Positions 1 to 8,633 of a stretch of DNA of 64,000 bases are shown here, one piece after another. Location of the stretch: positions 1,324,363-1,388,362 of the forward strand of contig NZ_LMET01000001.1 in assembly GCF_001426485.1 (NCBI RefSeq), written 5' to 3'. The stretch comes from Aeromicrobium sp. Root472D3. Lineage in GTDB: Bacteria; Actinomycetota; Actinomycetes; Propionibacteriales; Nocardioidaceae. The notes under the pieces are model-generated. The model made no database searches, had not been told where the DNA came from, and saw nothing but the letters and a program-made list of their open reading frames with translations. Position numbers and translations under genes: made by a program. The number at the start of each line of letters is the position of its first letter. Position 1 is the first letter of the stretch.

Positions 1-570
1 GAAGATCTCGAGCTTGCGGTCGTACATGCCGCGCCCGCTCCACACCTCGTCGTTGTCGTAGGCCTTGAGCACGGGGATGTCGTCGCGCCGCAGGTGGGCG
101 CGCTCCATGCGCGCGAGGCGTGCCATCTGGGCCGAGCTGTCGAGGGCGAGCGCGATGACGAACTCGACCGCGACGGCGGCGTCTTCCGGCACGAAGTGCT
201 GGTCGCGCAGCGCCGTGACCCAGGCGTCCATCATCGTCAGGACGGCCGGCGAGGGCTTGGGGGCCATCTGGGACGCGCGGTCCAGACCGGGGTGCGCGTC
301 GCACGCGCGCCACACGGAGTGGCCGACCTCGCGCAGGAGCTCGTCCCAGGGCAGGTCGTCCGCGGGCCACGTGGTGGCGAGGAAGGCGCGGTCGAGGGCC
401 TGGACGAGCAGGTCGTCGCGGTCGGTGACGTAGCGGTAGAGGCCTGAGTGGGCGACGCCGAGGCGGCGAGCGACCGAGGGCATGCTGAAGGTGGCGATTC
501 CGTCCTCGAGCGCCGCAGCGGCGATGACGTCGACGGTGAGGGCTCGGGGGCGCCCTGGCTTGCGTTCCAT
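1..570 (-). CDS. TetR/AcrR family transcriptional regulator (3' end cut by window edge)
   Basis: The minus-strand frame is open from ATG at 570 to the window edge, so the C-terminus is missing. The first 190 residues show a TetR-type N-terminal helix-turn-helix: the stretch after about residue 25 (SVARRLGVAHSGLYRY) is the typical recognition helix, followed by a ligand-binding-type helical domain. The start is supported by the hexamer TACGCT (582-577 on the minus strand) six nt before the ATG, a leaderless arrangement. It is divergent from guaB with 108 bp between the starts. The ligand and targets cannot be told from sequence; regulation of a neighbour beyond the left edge or of itself is likely. 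Confidence 0.85.
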   Translation of the reverse strand, partial: MERKPGRPRALTVDVIAAAALEDGIATFSMPSVARRLGVAHSGLYRYVTDRDDLLVQALDRAFLATTWPADDLPWDELLREVGHSVWRACDAHPGLDRASQMAPKPSPAVLTMMDAWVTALRDQHFVPEDAAVAVEFVIALALDSSAQMARLARMERAHLRRDDIPVLKAYDNDEVWSGRGMYDRKLEIF

Positions 571-639
571 GGACGCAGCGTACAACTGCGGCGGGAACCC
601 GTCAGCGCGAAAGCGCTCCGGACGGGTCCGGAGCGGTAG

Positions 640-2190
<1,551 letters not shown>

Positions 2191-2201
2191 GCCGCCGTCC
2201 T

Positions 2202-2246
2202 GCGCGGCGTGGCGAGCGATCAGGATCGCTCCGGCCCACGCCGCGC
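2202..2246 (+). terminator. Long hairpin after guaB
   Basis: An 11-bp outer stem (2202-2212 with 2236-2246) encloses an 8-bp inner stem, gagcgatc (2214-2221) with gatcgctc (2224-2231), closed by a 2-nt loop. It begins 11 nt after the guaB stop. No U-run follows, as is usual in high-GC actinobacteria. It probably ends the guaB transcript before the separate promoter of the next gene. Confidence 0.75.
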
Positions 2247-2301
2247 CGCGTGACGGCGAGGGATTGGGCCGGCGTGGCCCGCGAGCGATAACCTCACTCA
2301 G

Positions 2302-3375
2302 GTGACCAATCGCAACGTGGCCGTGTTCATCGACGCCGAGAACCTCTTCAAGGGGTACGGCAAGCTCGAGATCCCCGACATCTCGATGGAGCAGATCCTC
2401 GAGCAGCTCGAGACGGCCGCGGCGCGCGAGGCCGGCGCCGGCAGCATCGCGCTGGCCCGCGCGTACGCCGACTGGGGCGCGCTGGGGCTGGAGGACTACC
2501 GCCGCGACGTCGAGCGGGCCGGTGTCGAGACCGTCCAGGTGTTCTCGGTCAGCAAGGCCGAGAAGAACGCCGCCGACATCGTCCTGGTCGTCGACTGCCT
2601 GCGGGCCGCCGGCGACCTCGACCAGCTCGAGGTGTTCATCCTGGTGTCGGCCGACGGCGACTTCGTGCCCCTGGTGCGGCGCCTGCACGAGCTCGACAAG
2701 TACGTCATCGGCGCGACGCTGGCCGACCACCCCGTCAACAACGTGCTCGAGCGCGAGGTCGACCAGTACGTGCCCCTCAAGGTCAAGCCCGTCCCGCCGG
2801 CCGCGGCGCTGCAGCCGATCTTCTCGGGCGACCCGTCGTCCGCGGCCGCCGTGCTGCCCCGTCAGCCGGCCCGGGTCGCACCGGTCGAGCCGCGCGCCGA
2901 CAAGAAGGTCGAGAAGCAGCCGGAGCCGCGCCGGTCCGAGAAGAAGGCCGAGCCCAAGAAGGCCCAGAAGCGGCAGGAGCCGGCCAAGAAGGCCAAGATC
3001 TCGTGGCACGACCTGGCCAAGGAGATCGAGGTCGTCCACGACGGGCCGGCCGCCTCCCCGGCCGAGTACAAGCAGATCGTCGAGAAGGTGCTCGCCGACG
3101 ACACGGTCCGCAGCTTCAGCGACCAGCTCGCCAACCAGGGTGGTCCGCTGCCGATGCTCGCGATGGCCCTGAAGGCCGCCGCGCCGCGCCTCAGCCCGTC
3201 GGACGCCCGGGTCAGCTCGCTGTCGCGCGCGCTGCGCTTCGCCCTGGCCGACACGCCGTACGCGCTGGCCCGCGAGAGCGACGACGTCCAGCCCGTCCTG
3301 GTGCGCCGCTCGACCGATCCGGCGGGCATGCTGACCGACCTGTCGCTCGACGACATCCAGCGCGGGGTCCAGTAG
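2302..3375 (+). CDS. NYN (LabA/PIN-like) domain protein, putative RNase
   Basis: 357 aa starting at GTG 2302. TAACCT (2289-2294) lies seven nt before it, so it appears leaderless. Residues 1-155 form a NYN/LabA-type PIN-like domain with the expected acidic residues: VFIDAEN near the N-terminus, IVLVVDCLRAAGD near residue 95 and LVSADGDFVPL near residue 115. A Lys/Glu/Pro-rich basic linker follows (about 195-235), then a C-terminal helical segment that may be an OST-HTH/LOTUS-like RNA-binding module. The family is linked to metal-dependent RNA cleavage. No RNA target can be inferred. Position between guaB and guaB3 suggests no obvious functional link to purines. Confidence 0.85.
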   Translation: MTNRNVAVFIDAENLFKGYGKLEIPDISMEQILEQLETAAAREAGAGSIALARAYADWGALGLEDYRRDVERAGVETVQVFSVSKAEKNAADIVLVVDCLRAAGDLDQLEVFILVSADGDFVPLVRRLHELDKYVIGATLADHPVNNVLEREVDQYVPLKVKPVPPAAALQPIFSGDPSSAAAVLPRQPARVAPVEPRADKKVEKQPEPRRSEKKAEPKKAQKRQEPAKKAKISWHDLAKEIEVVHDGPAASPAEYKQIVEKVLADDTVRSFSDQLANQGGPLPMLAMALKAAAPRLSPSDARVSSLSRALRFALADTPYALARESDDVQPVLVRRSTDPAGMLTDLSLDDIQRGVQ

Positions 3376-3413
3376 GTCACGGGCCGACGGAGCCTCGCAC
3401 TAGGCTGTACGGC

Positions 3414-4520
3414 ATGGCAGACATCGAGATCGGGACGGCCAAGCGCGGCCGTCGGGCGTACTCCTTCGACGACATCGCGATCGTCCCGAGCCGCCGGACG
3501 CGCGACCCCGAGGAGGTGTCGACCGCCTGGCAGATCGACGCCTACCGGTTCGACCTCCCGGTGCTGGCCGCTCCGATGGACTCCGTCATGAGCCCCGACA
3601 CCGCGATCGCGCTCGGACGGCACGGCGGTCTCGGCGTGCTCGACCTCGAGGGTCTGTGGACGCGCTACGAGAACCCCGAGAGCCTGCTCGACGAGGTCGC
3701 CGGCATCGAGGGACCGCTGGCGACCAAGCGGCTGCAGGAGATCTACGCCGAGCCGATCAAGGCCGAGCTCATCACGGCCCGTCTGCAGCAGGTGCGCGAG
3801 GCCGGTGTCACGGTCGCGGGTGCGCTGTCGCCGCAGCGCACCAAGCAGTTCGCCGACGCCGTGGTCGACGCGGGCGTCGACCTGTTCGTGATCCGTGGCA
3901 CGACGGTCTCGGCCGAGCACGTCTCGGGCCAGACCGAGCCGCTCAACCTCAAGGAGTTCATCTACGAGCTCGACGTCCCGGTCATCGTCGGCGGGTGCGC
4001 GACCTACCAGGCCGCGCTGCACCTCATGCGCACCGGCGCGGCCGGCGTGCTGGTCGGCTTCGGTGGCGGGGCCGCCCACACGACCCGCTCCGTGCTCGGC
4101 ATCGCGGTGCCGATGGCGTCCGCGGTGGCCGACGTGGCCGCGGCGCGGCGCGACTACCTCGACGAGTCGGGCGGACGGTACGTGCACGTCATCGCCGACG
4201 GCTCGATCGGGCGCAGCGGCGACATCGCCAAGGCGATCGCGTGCGGCGCCGACGCCGTCATGATCGGCTCACCCTTCGCGCGGGCCGTCGAGGCCCCGGG
4301 TCGCGGCTTCCACTGGGGCGCCGAGGCGTGGCACCCTGACCTGCCGCGCGGCGGCCGGGTCGACATCGGCACGGTCGGCGACCTCGAGTCGGTGCTGTTC
4401 GGCCCGTCGTCGGTGCCCGACGGCACGATGAACCTGATCGGCGCCCTGCGCCGCGCCATGGCGACGACCGGCTACACCGACCTCAAGGAGTTCCAGCGGG
4501 TCGAGGTCGTCGTCGGGTGA
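3414..4520 (+). CDS. guaB3: GuaB3 family IMP dehydrogenase-related protein
   Basis: 368 aa with an IMPDH/GMPR-type TIM barrel and no CBS insert. The start ATG 3414 is set by TAGGCT (3401-3406) seven nt upstream; a longer open frame to the left is only an overlap with the preceding gene. At the position of the catalytic GPGSICTTR loop of GuaB this protein reads GGGAAHTTR, with His222 in place of the nucleophilic Cys. The phosphate-binding region (ADGSIGRSGDIAKAIACGAD) is conserved. Actinobacterial GuaB3 has no settled function; cyanobacterial GuaB3 has been described as an IMP dehydrogenase. Synteny with guaB, choD and guaA matches mycobacteria. It overlaps the next gene by 4 nt. Confidence 0.93.
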   Translation: MADIEIGTAKRGRRAYSFDDIAIVPSRRTRDPEEVSTAWQIDAYRFDLPVLAAPMDSVMSPDTAIALGRHGGLGVLDLEGLWTRYENPESLLDEVAGIEGPLATKRLQEIYAEPIKAELITARLQQVREAGVTVAGALSPQRTKQFADAVVDAGVDLFVIRGTTVSAEHVSGQTEPLNLKEFIYELDVPVIVGGCATYQAALHLMRTGAAGVLVGFGGGAAHTTRSVLGIAVPMASAVADVAAARRDYLDESGGRYVHVIADGSIGRSGDIAKAIACGADAVMIGSPFARAVEAPGRGFHWGAEAWHPDLPRGGRVDIGTVGDLESVLFGPSSVPDGTMNLIGALRRAMATTGYTDLKEFQRVEVVVG

Positions 4521-5005
4521 GCCCGTACCGACTCGTCCGGGTGGGGTTCGAGCACCCTGACGCCGTCGAGCTGCGCGACGAGCACGTCATGCTGGGCGAC
4601 CAGCTGTACGCCGACGACCCCGCCGCCGCCCACCGCGGCGGGTCCGAGGGCATCGATCCGTCGTCGATCGTCGCGACGTTCGTCGCCTACGACGGCGAGC
4701 GCCCGGTCGGCCACGCGTGCCTGCGCCGCCTCGACGGCGACCTGGCCGGCGAGCTCGAGATGAAGCGGCTGTACGTCCGTGAGGACGCGCGCGGCAGCGG
4801 GGTCGCGGACGACCTGCTCGCCGCGGTCGAGGGCGTCGTGCGCGACGACGAGGGGGCGCCCCGCATCGTCATCCACACCGGCGACCGTCAGCACGCGGCG
4901 CTGACGTTCTACGGGCGGCGCGGGTACACGCCGATCCCGGTGTTCGCGCCGTACGAGGCCGTCACGTACTCCCTGTGCTTCGAGAAGGTCTTCGCGGCGG
5001 GCTGA
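4517..5005 (+). CDS. GNAT family N-acetyltransferase
   Basis: 162 aa from GTG 4517, which overlaps the guaB3 stop in a GTGA junction, implying translational coupling. The GNAT fold is visible from MKRLYVREDARGSGVADDL (motif A, acetyl-CoA pyrophosphate loop around residues 77-95) and a C-terminal FYGRRGYTPIPVF motif. Residues 1-60 carry a conserved-looking acidic segment. The acceptor substrate is unknown. Coupling to guaB3 suggests co-expression, but not a shared pathway. Confidence 0.87.
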   Translation: MSPYRLVRVGFEHPDAVELRDEHVMLGDQLYADDPAAAHRGGSEGIDPSSIVATFVAYDGERPVGHACLRRLDGDLAGELEMKRLYVREDARGSGVADDLLAAVEGVVRDDEGAPRIVIHTGDRQHAALTFYGRRGYTPIPVFAPYEAVTYSLCFEKVFAAG

Positions 5006-5007
5006 CC

Positions 5008-5607
5008 TCAGGCGGTGCGGGGCACCCGCGCCGAGCGGGCCAGGTGGATCGTCGTCAGGACCGGCACGACGACGAGCACCGCGACGACCACGAGGCCGAC
5101 CCAGCCGGGCGGTCCGGTGGTCTCGGTGACCGTCGTGCACGTCGATCCCGCGCAGGACTGGATCTCCGACGAGCCGGACGTGGCGAACCCGCCGACGATC
5201 AGCAGGGGTCCGAGGCCGCCGGGCCACAGGAACGTCCCGATCAGCTTGTCGCGGGTCGACCACCGGTCCGACGTCCACAGCAGGACGACGCCGACGACCC
5301 AGCCGATCACGAACACGATGATGCCGCCCAGCAGCAGCACCAGGGCGATGATCTCCTGGGCGCGGAGCCGGGCGGCGGGCGCCGTGGACGGGGGAGCGGC
5401 AGGCGCGGGCTGCTCGGCGGCGACGATGTCGGCGGGGCTGCCGAGACGCTGGATCACGTCCTCGACGGACCGGCCGTCCGCGACGGCTGCCTCCAGGTGC
5501 TCGCCGATGTCGGCGACGAGCTCGTCGGCCCGCTGGGAGCCGAGCCGTTCGGCGGCGACCGAGCGCAGGTCGTCGAGGTATCCGCGGGCGAGGGGTGGGG
5601 TCGTCAT
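5008..5607 (-). CDS. HAAS-type membrane protein, partner of PadR regulator
   Basis: 199 aa. The N-terminal 65 residues (YLDDLRSVAAERLGSQRADELV, then SVEDVIQRLGSPADIVAAE) match the helical HAAS/DUF1700 signalling module that accompanies PadR regulators. A Pro/Ala-rich linker and three or four membrane segments follow (about 87-110, 125-142 and 165-185). The start ATG overlaps the padR stop by 4 nt, so the pair is translationally coupled. Such pairs typically act in envelope or transport responses; its specific role here is unknown. The gene ends 2 nt from the convergent acetyltransferase stop. Confidence 0.85.
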   Translation of the reverse strand: MTTPPLARGYLDDLRSVAAERLGSQRADELVADIGEHLEAAVADGRSVEDVIQRLGSPADIVAAEQPAPAAPPSTAPAARLRAQEIIALVLLLGGIIVFVIGWVVGVVLLWTSDRWSTRDKLIGTFLWPGGLGPLLIVGGFATSGSSEIQSCAGSTCTTVTETTGPPGWVGLVVVAVLVVVPVLTTIHLARSARVPRTA

Positions 5608-5939
5608 GGGGTGTCCTTCCGGAGGGTCTCGTCGACGGCGTCGCGGAATGCTCGCCAGTCGGTCTCGAACCGGTCGAGCGCACGGCGCCCGTCACGGGTC
5701 AGCTGGTAGTAGCGGCGGGGCGGTCCCTGCTCGGACTCCCGCTGCTCGGTGAGCACCAGGCCCTCCTTGCGCAGTCTCGACAGCAGCGGGTAGATCGTGC
5801 CCTCGCTCGTGACCAGGGACGGGTGCCGCCCGAGCTCGGTCACGAGGTCGACGGCGTAGCGGGGCTCGTCCTGCAGCAGCGCCAGCACGCAGTACTCGAG
5901 CGCACCACGGCGCAGCTGCGACAGCGCTCCCGGTTCCAT
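5604..5939 (-). CDS. PadR family transcriptional regulator
   Basis: 111 aa, typical of the small PadR-s class. A winged helix spans residues 8-80 (LEYCVLALLQDEPRYAVDLV, SEGTIYPLLSRLRKEGLV, RRYYQLT), followed by a short dimerisation helix. The start ATG at 5939 lies inside a 46-nt palindrome. TACCTT (5952-5947 on the minus strand) sits seven nt before the ATG, so the palindrome also contains the -10 element. This makes negative autoregulation likely. It forms an operon with the HAAS membrane protein and is divergent from efeO, so it might affect the iron genes too, although these carry their own iron box. Confidence 0.92.
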   Translation of the reverse strand: MEPGALSQLRRGALEYCVLALLQDEPRYAVDLVTELGRHPSLVTSEGTIYPLLSRLRKEGLVLTEQRESEQGPPRRYYQLTRDGRRALDRFETDWRAFRDAVDETLRKDTP

Positions 5940-5977
5940 GCGTCACAAGGTAGCAGTACCTTGCGACGCATGGAACC
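5932..5977. promoter_or_regulatory. 46-nt near-perfect palindrome over the padR start, putative PadR operator
   Basis: Arm 5932-5952 is the inverted copy of arm 5957-5977 with one mismatch in 21 positions (5945 against 5964) and a 4-nt centre, gcag. The inner half-sites read caaggta and taccttg. The arms contain the padR start codon (5939-5937) and its -10 TACCTT on the minus strand. By symmetry the plus strand also carries TACCTT (5957-5962) seven nt before an ATG at 5970. A PadR dimer bound here would block RNA polymerase directly. Confidence 0.8.
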
Positions 5978-6041
5978 ACGTCCGCGCCCGCACGGTGCAC
6001 GTCACACGTCCGCGTGCTGTTCGCCGCGGTCAGGTGTGCCT

Positions 6042-6064
6042 TAGCATGGTGAGGCTAGCCTCAC
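6042..6064 (+). promoter_or_regulatory. efeO promoter -10 with DtxR/IdeR-type iron box
   Basis: TAGCAT at 6042-6047 is a good -10. Immediately downstream, catggtgaggctagcctca (6045-6063) matches 13 of 19 positions of the DtxR/IdeR consensus TTAGGTTAGGCTAACCTAA, and gtgaggctagcctcac (6049-6064) is a perfect 16-bp palindrome. The overlap with the -10 and likely transcription start fits iron-dependent repression of efeO-efeB. Confidence 0.78.
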
Positions 6065-6094
6065 GTCGGCCAGCCTCGACACGAAGGACGACCC

Positions 6095-7237
6095 ATGAAC
6101 AAGCTCCTCGCCTCGGTCGGCATCGCCGCACTGGCCACCGTCGGCCTCGCCGCCTGCGCGTCCGACCCGTCCGAGACCTCGTCGGCCTCCGGCGCCCTCA
6201 CGGTCAAGGCCACCGACTCCGACTGCACCGTCTCGGCCAGCAAGCTCGACGCCGGACCGTCGACGTTCAAGGTCACGAACGCGGGCTCCAAGGTCACCGA
6301 GTTCTACGTGTACGCCGACGGCGACCGCATCATGGGCGAGGTCGAGAACGTCGGGCCCGGCCTGACCCGCAACCTGATCGTCGACCTGCCGAAGGGCACC
6401 TACGAGGGGGCCTGCAAGCCCGGCATGATCGGCGACGGCATCCGCCAGACCCTCACCGTCACGGGCGAGGCCACCGCGCCGCTGTCGGACTCCGAGGAGC
6501 TCACGGCCGCCGCCGACAGCTACGCCCGCTACGTCAAGTCGCAGTCCGACACCCTGGTCGTCAAGACGACCGAGTTCGTCGACGCAGTCAAGGCCGGCGA
6601 CGTCGAGGGGGCCAAGAAGCTGTTCCCGATCGCCCGCACCTACTGGGAGCGCATCGAGCCCGTCGCCGAGCAGTTCGGCGACCTCGACCCCATCACCGAC
6701 GGGCGCGAGCCCGATGCGAAGGCCGAGGGCGTCGACTTCACGGGCTGGCACCGCATCGAGAAGCAGCTGTGGGTCGAGGGCAACACCGAGGGCATGGACC
6801 CGTACGCCGACCAGCTGCTGTCGAACGTCAAGCAGATCGTCGCGAAGGGCCAGGACGCCCCGCTGACGGCGCTCGAGCTCGCCCAGGGATCGAAGGGCCT
6901 GCTCGACGAGGTCGCGACGGGCAAGATCACAGGCGAGGAGGACGAGTTCAGCCACACCGACCTGTGGGACTTCAAGGCCAACATCGAGGGCTCGCAGGCC
7001 GCCATCTCGTCGCTGCGCCCGGTCCTGATCGACCAGGACCCCGACCTCGTCAAGGACATCGACGCCAAGTTCGCGGCGCTCGACACCGAGCTCAACCAGT
7101 ACCAGGACAAGAGCACGGGCGAGTGGACGTTCTACGACCAGCTGACCGAGCAGCAGATCAAGCAGCTGTCCGACTCCGTCGCGGCGCTCAGCGAGCCGAT
7201 CAGCAAGGTCGCCGCCGTCGTCGCGAAGTCGGCCTGA
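6095..7237 (+). CDS. efeO: Iron uptake system lipoprotein EfeO (cupredoxin-M75)
   Basis: 380 aa. A lipoprotein signal peptide ends in the lipobox LAAC with Cys21. Residues about 30-130 form the cupredoxin-like EfeO N-domain, and residues 140-380 the imelysin/M75 helical domain with the metal-binding motif HRIE near residue 223. EfeO captures iron outside the membrane and hands it to an EfeU permease. Downstream efeB is co-directional, 28 nt away. No efeU gene lies beside it in this window, so the permease must be elsewhere or be replaced. Expression is probably iron-repressed through the palindrome upstream. It is divergent from padR. Confidence 0.95.
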   Translation: MNKLLASVGIAALATVGLAACASDPSETSSASGALTVKATDSDCTVSASKLDAGPSTFKVTNAGSKVTEFYVYADGDRIMGEVENVGPGLTRNLIVDLPKGTYEGACKPGMIGDGIRQTLTVTGEATAPLSDSEELTAAADSYARYVKSQSDTLVVKTTEFVDAVKAGDVEGAKKLFPIARTYWERIEPVAEQFGDLDPITDGREPDAKAEGVDFTGWHRIEKQLWVEGNTEGMDPYADQLLSNVKQIVAKGQDAPLTALELAQGSKGLLDEVATGKITGEEDEFSHTDLWDFKANIEGSQAAISSLRPVLIDQDPDLVKDIDAKFAALDTELNQYQDKSTGEWTFYDQLTEQQIKQLSDSVAALSEPISKVAAVVAKSA

Positions 7238-7265
7238 CACCCGGTCTCCTGAGACACTGACCGAC

Positions 7266-8561
7266 GTGAACGACCGCGACACGACGCCCGCCGCCGGACT
7301 CTCCCGCAGGAAGCTGCTGGGAGCGGCCGGCGTCGGCGCGCTGACGGTCGGGGCCCTCGGCGCGGGCGCCGGGTACGCGGTGGGCGACAAGCCCGTCGCC
7401 GTCGTCCCCGACCGGGACGCCCTGCCGATCGACTTCGACGGGCGTCACCAGGCCGGCATCGTCACGCCGGCGCAGGACCGCCTGCACTTCGCGGTCTTCG
7501 ACATGACGACCGAGGAGCGCGACGACCTCGTCTCGCTGCTGAAGGACTGGACGAAGGCTGCCCGGCAGATGGCGCAGGGCAACGACATCGGCGACTTCGG
7601 CGCCGTCGCCGGTGCGCCCTACTCGCCGCCGGAGGACACCGGCGAGGCCCTCGGCCTGCCGCCGTCCGGGCTGACCGTCACGATCGGGTTCGGCCGCAGC
7701 CTGTTCGTCGACGCCTCCGGGGCGCCGCGCTTCGGTCTCGACGGGCAGCTGCCCGACCGCCTCGTCGTGATGCCGGGGTTCTCCGGCGACCGGCTCGACC
7801 CCGCGATCAGCGACGGCGACATCGCGATCCAGGCCTGCGCCAACGACCCGCAGATCGCGGTGCACGCGATCCGCAACCTCGCCCGCATCGCCTTCGGGCG
7901 CGCCTCGGTGCGCTACTCGCAGATGGGCTTCGGCCGCACGTCGTCGACGTCGACGGCGCAGGTCACGGCGCGCAACCTGTTCGGCTTCAAGGACGGCACG
8001 GCCAACATCAAGGTCGAGGAGAAGAAGGACGTCGAGGACTTCGTGTGGGTGCAGGACGGCGACGGTCCGGCCTGGATGACGGGCGGCTCGTACCTCGTGT
8101 CGCGCAAGATCGACATGCGCATCGAGACCTGGGACCGCGAGCCCCTCAACGGCCAGGAGACGATCGTCGGCCGGGCCAAGGGCTCGGGCGGCCCGCTGTC
8201 GGGCGGCGACGAGTTCGCCGCGATCGACTTCGACGCCAAGGACGACGCCGGCCAGCCGCTGATCGACATGAAGTCCCACCTGCGCCTGGCCCACCCCGAC
8301 ACCAACGGCGGCGCCAAGCTGCTGCGTCGCGGGTACAACTTCGTCGACGGCTCCAACGGTCTCGGCCAGCTGTCGGCCGGGTTGTTCTTCATCGCCTACC
8401 AGCGCGATCCGGAGGCGCAGTTCGTCCGCATCCAGCGCTCGCTGGCGGGCCTGCAGAACGATCTGCTGAGCGAGTACATCGTGCACGTCGGCTCGGGTCT
8501 GTTCGCGTGCCCGCCCGGCGTCGGTCCGCAGGGGTACTGGGGCGAGGGCCTGTTCGCCTGA
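7266..8561 (+). CDS. efeB: Tat-exported deferrochelatase/peroxidase EfeB (DyP type)
   Basis: 431 aa from GTG 7266. The N-terminus carries a twin-arginine signal (SRRKLLGAAGVG) followed by a hydrophobic stretch, so the protein is exported folded with haem. The body is a dye-decolourising peroxidase: FGFKDGTANI (the GXXDG motif region, near residue 240) and the proximal haem His within MKSHLRLAHPDTNGG near residue 342. In efe systems it oxidises Fe(II) or releases iron from haem. GACACT (7253-7258) lies seven nt before the GTG, so a second promoter may serve it besides the efeO promoter. Confidence 0.95.
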   Translation: MNDRDTTPAAGLSRRKLLGAAGVGALTVGALGAGAGYAVGDKPVAVVPDRDALPIDFDGRHQAGIVTPAQDRLHFAVFDMTTEERDDLVSLLKDWTKAARQMAQGNDIGDFGAVAGAPYSPPEDTGEALGLPPSGLTVTIGFGRSLFVDASGAPRFGLDGQLPDRLVVMPGFSGDRLDPAISDGDIAIQACANDPQIAVHAIRNLARIAFGRASVRYSQMGFGRTSSTSTAQVTARNLFGFKDGTANIKVEEKKDVEDFVWVQDGDGPAWMTGGSYLVSRKIDMRIETWDREPLNGQETIVGRAKGSGGPLSGGDEFAAIDFDAKDDAGQPLIDMKSHLRLAHPDTNGGAKLLRRGYNFVDGSNGLGQLSAGLFFIAYQRDPEAQFVRIQRSLAGLQNDLLSEYIVHVGSGLFACPPGVGPQGYWGEGLFA

Positions 8562-8633
8562 GCCCGGTGTGGGGGTCGACACGGTCGTTACCGACCAGTA
8601 GCGATGTGACATCGCCGGTGTCATACTCGGGGT

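Noticed and set aside
3003..3413. N-terminal extension of guaB3 into the NYN gene
   Set aside because: The extra residues are Arg/Gly-rich shadow of the NYN gene. GuaB3 proteins start near MADIEIG, and the promoter lies right before ATG 3414.
8561..8633. Terminator after efeB from ggtcg/cgacc near 8585
   Set aside because: Five-bp stem with a small loop; too weak to call in this GC content.
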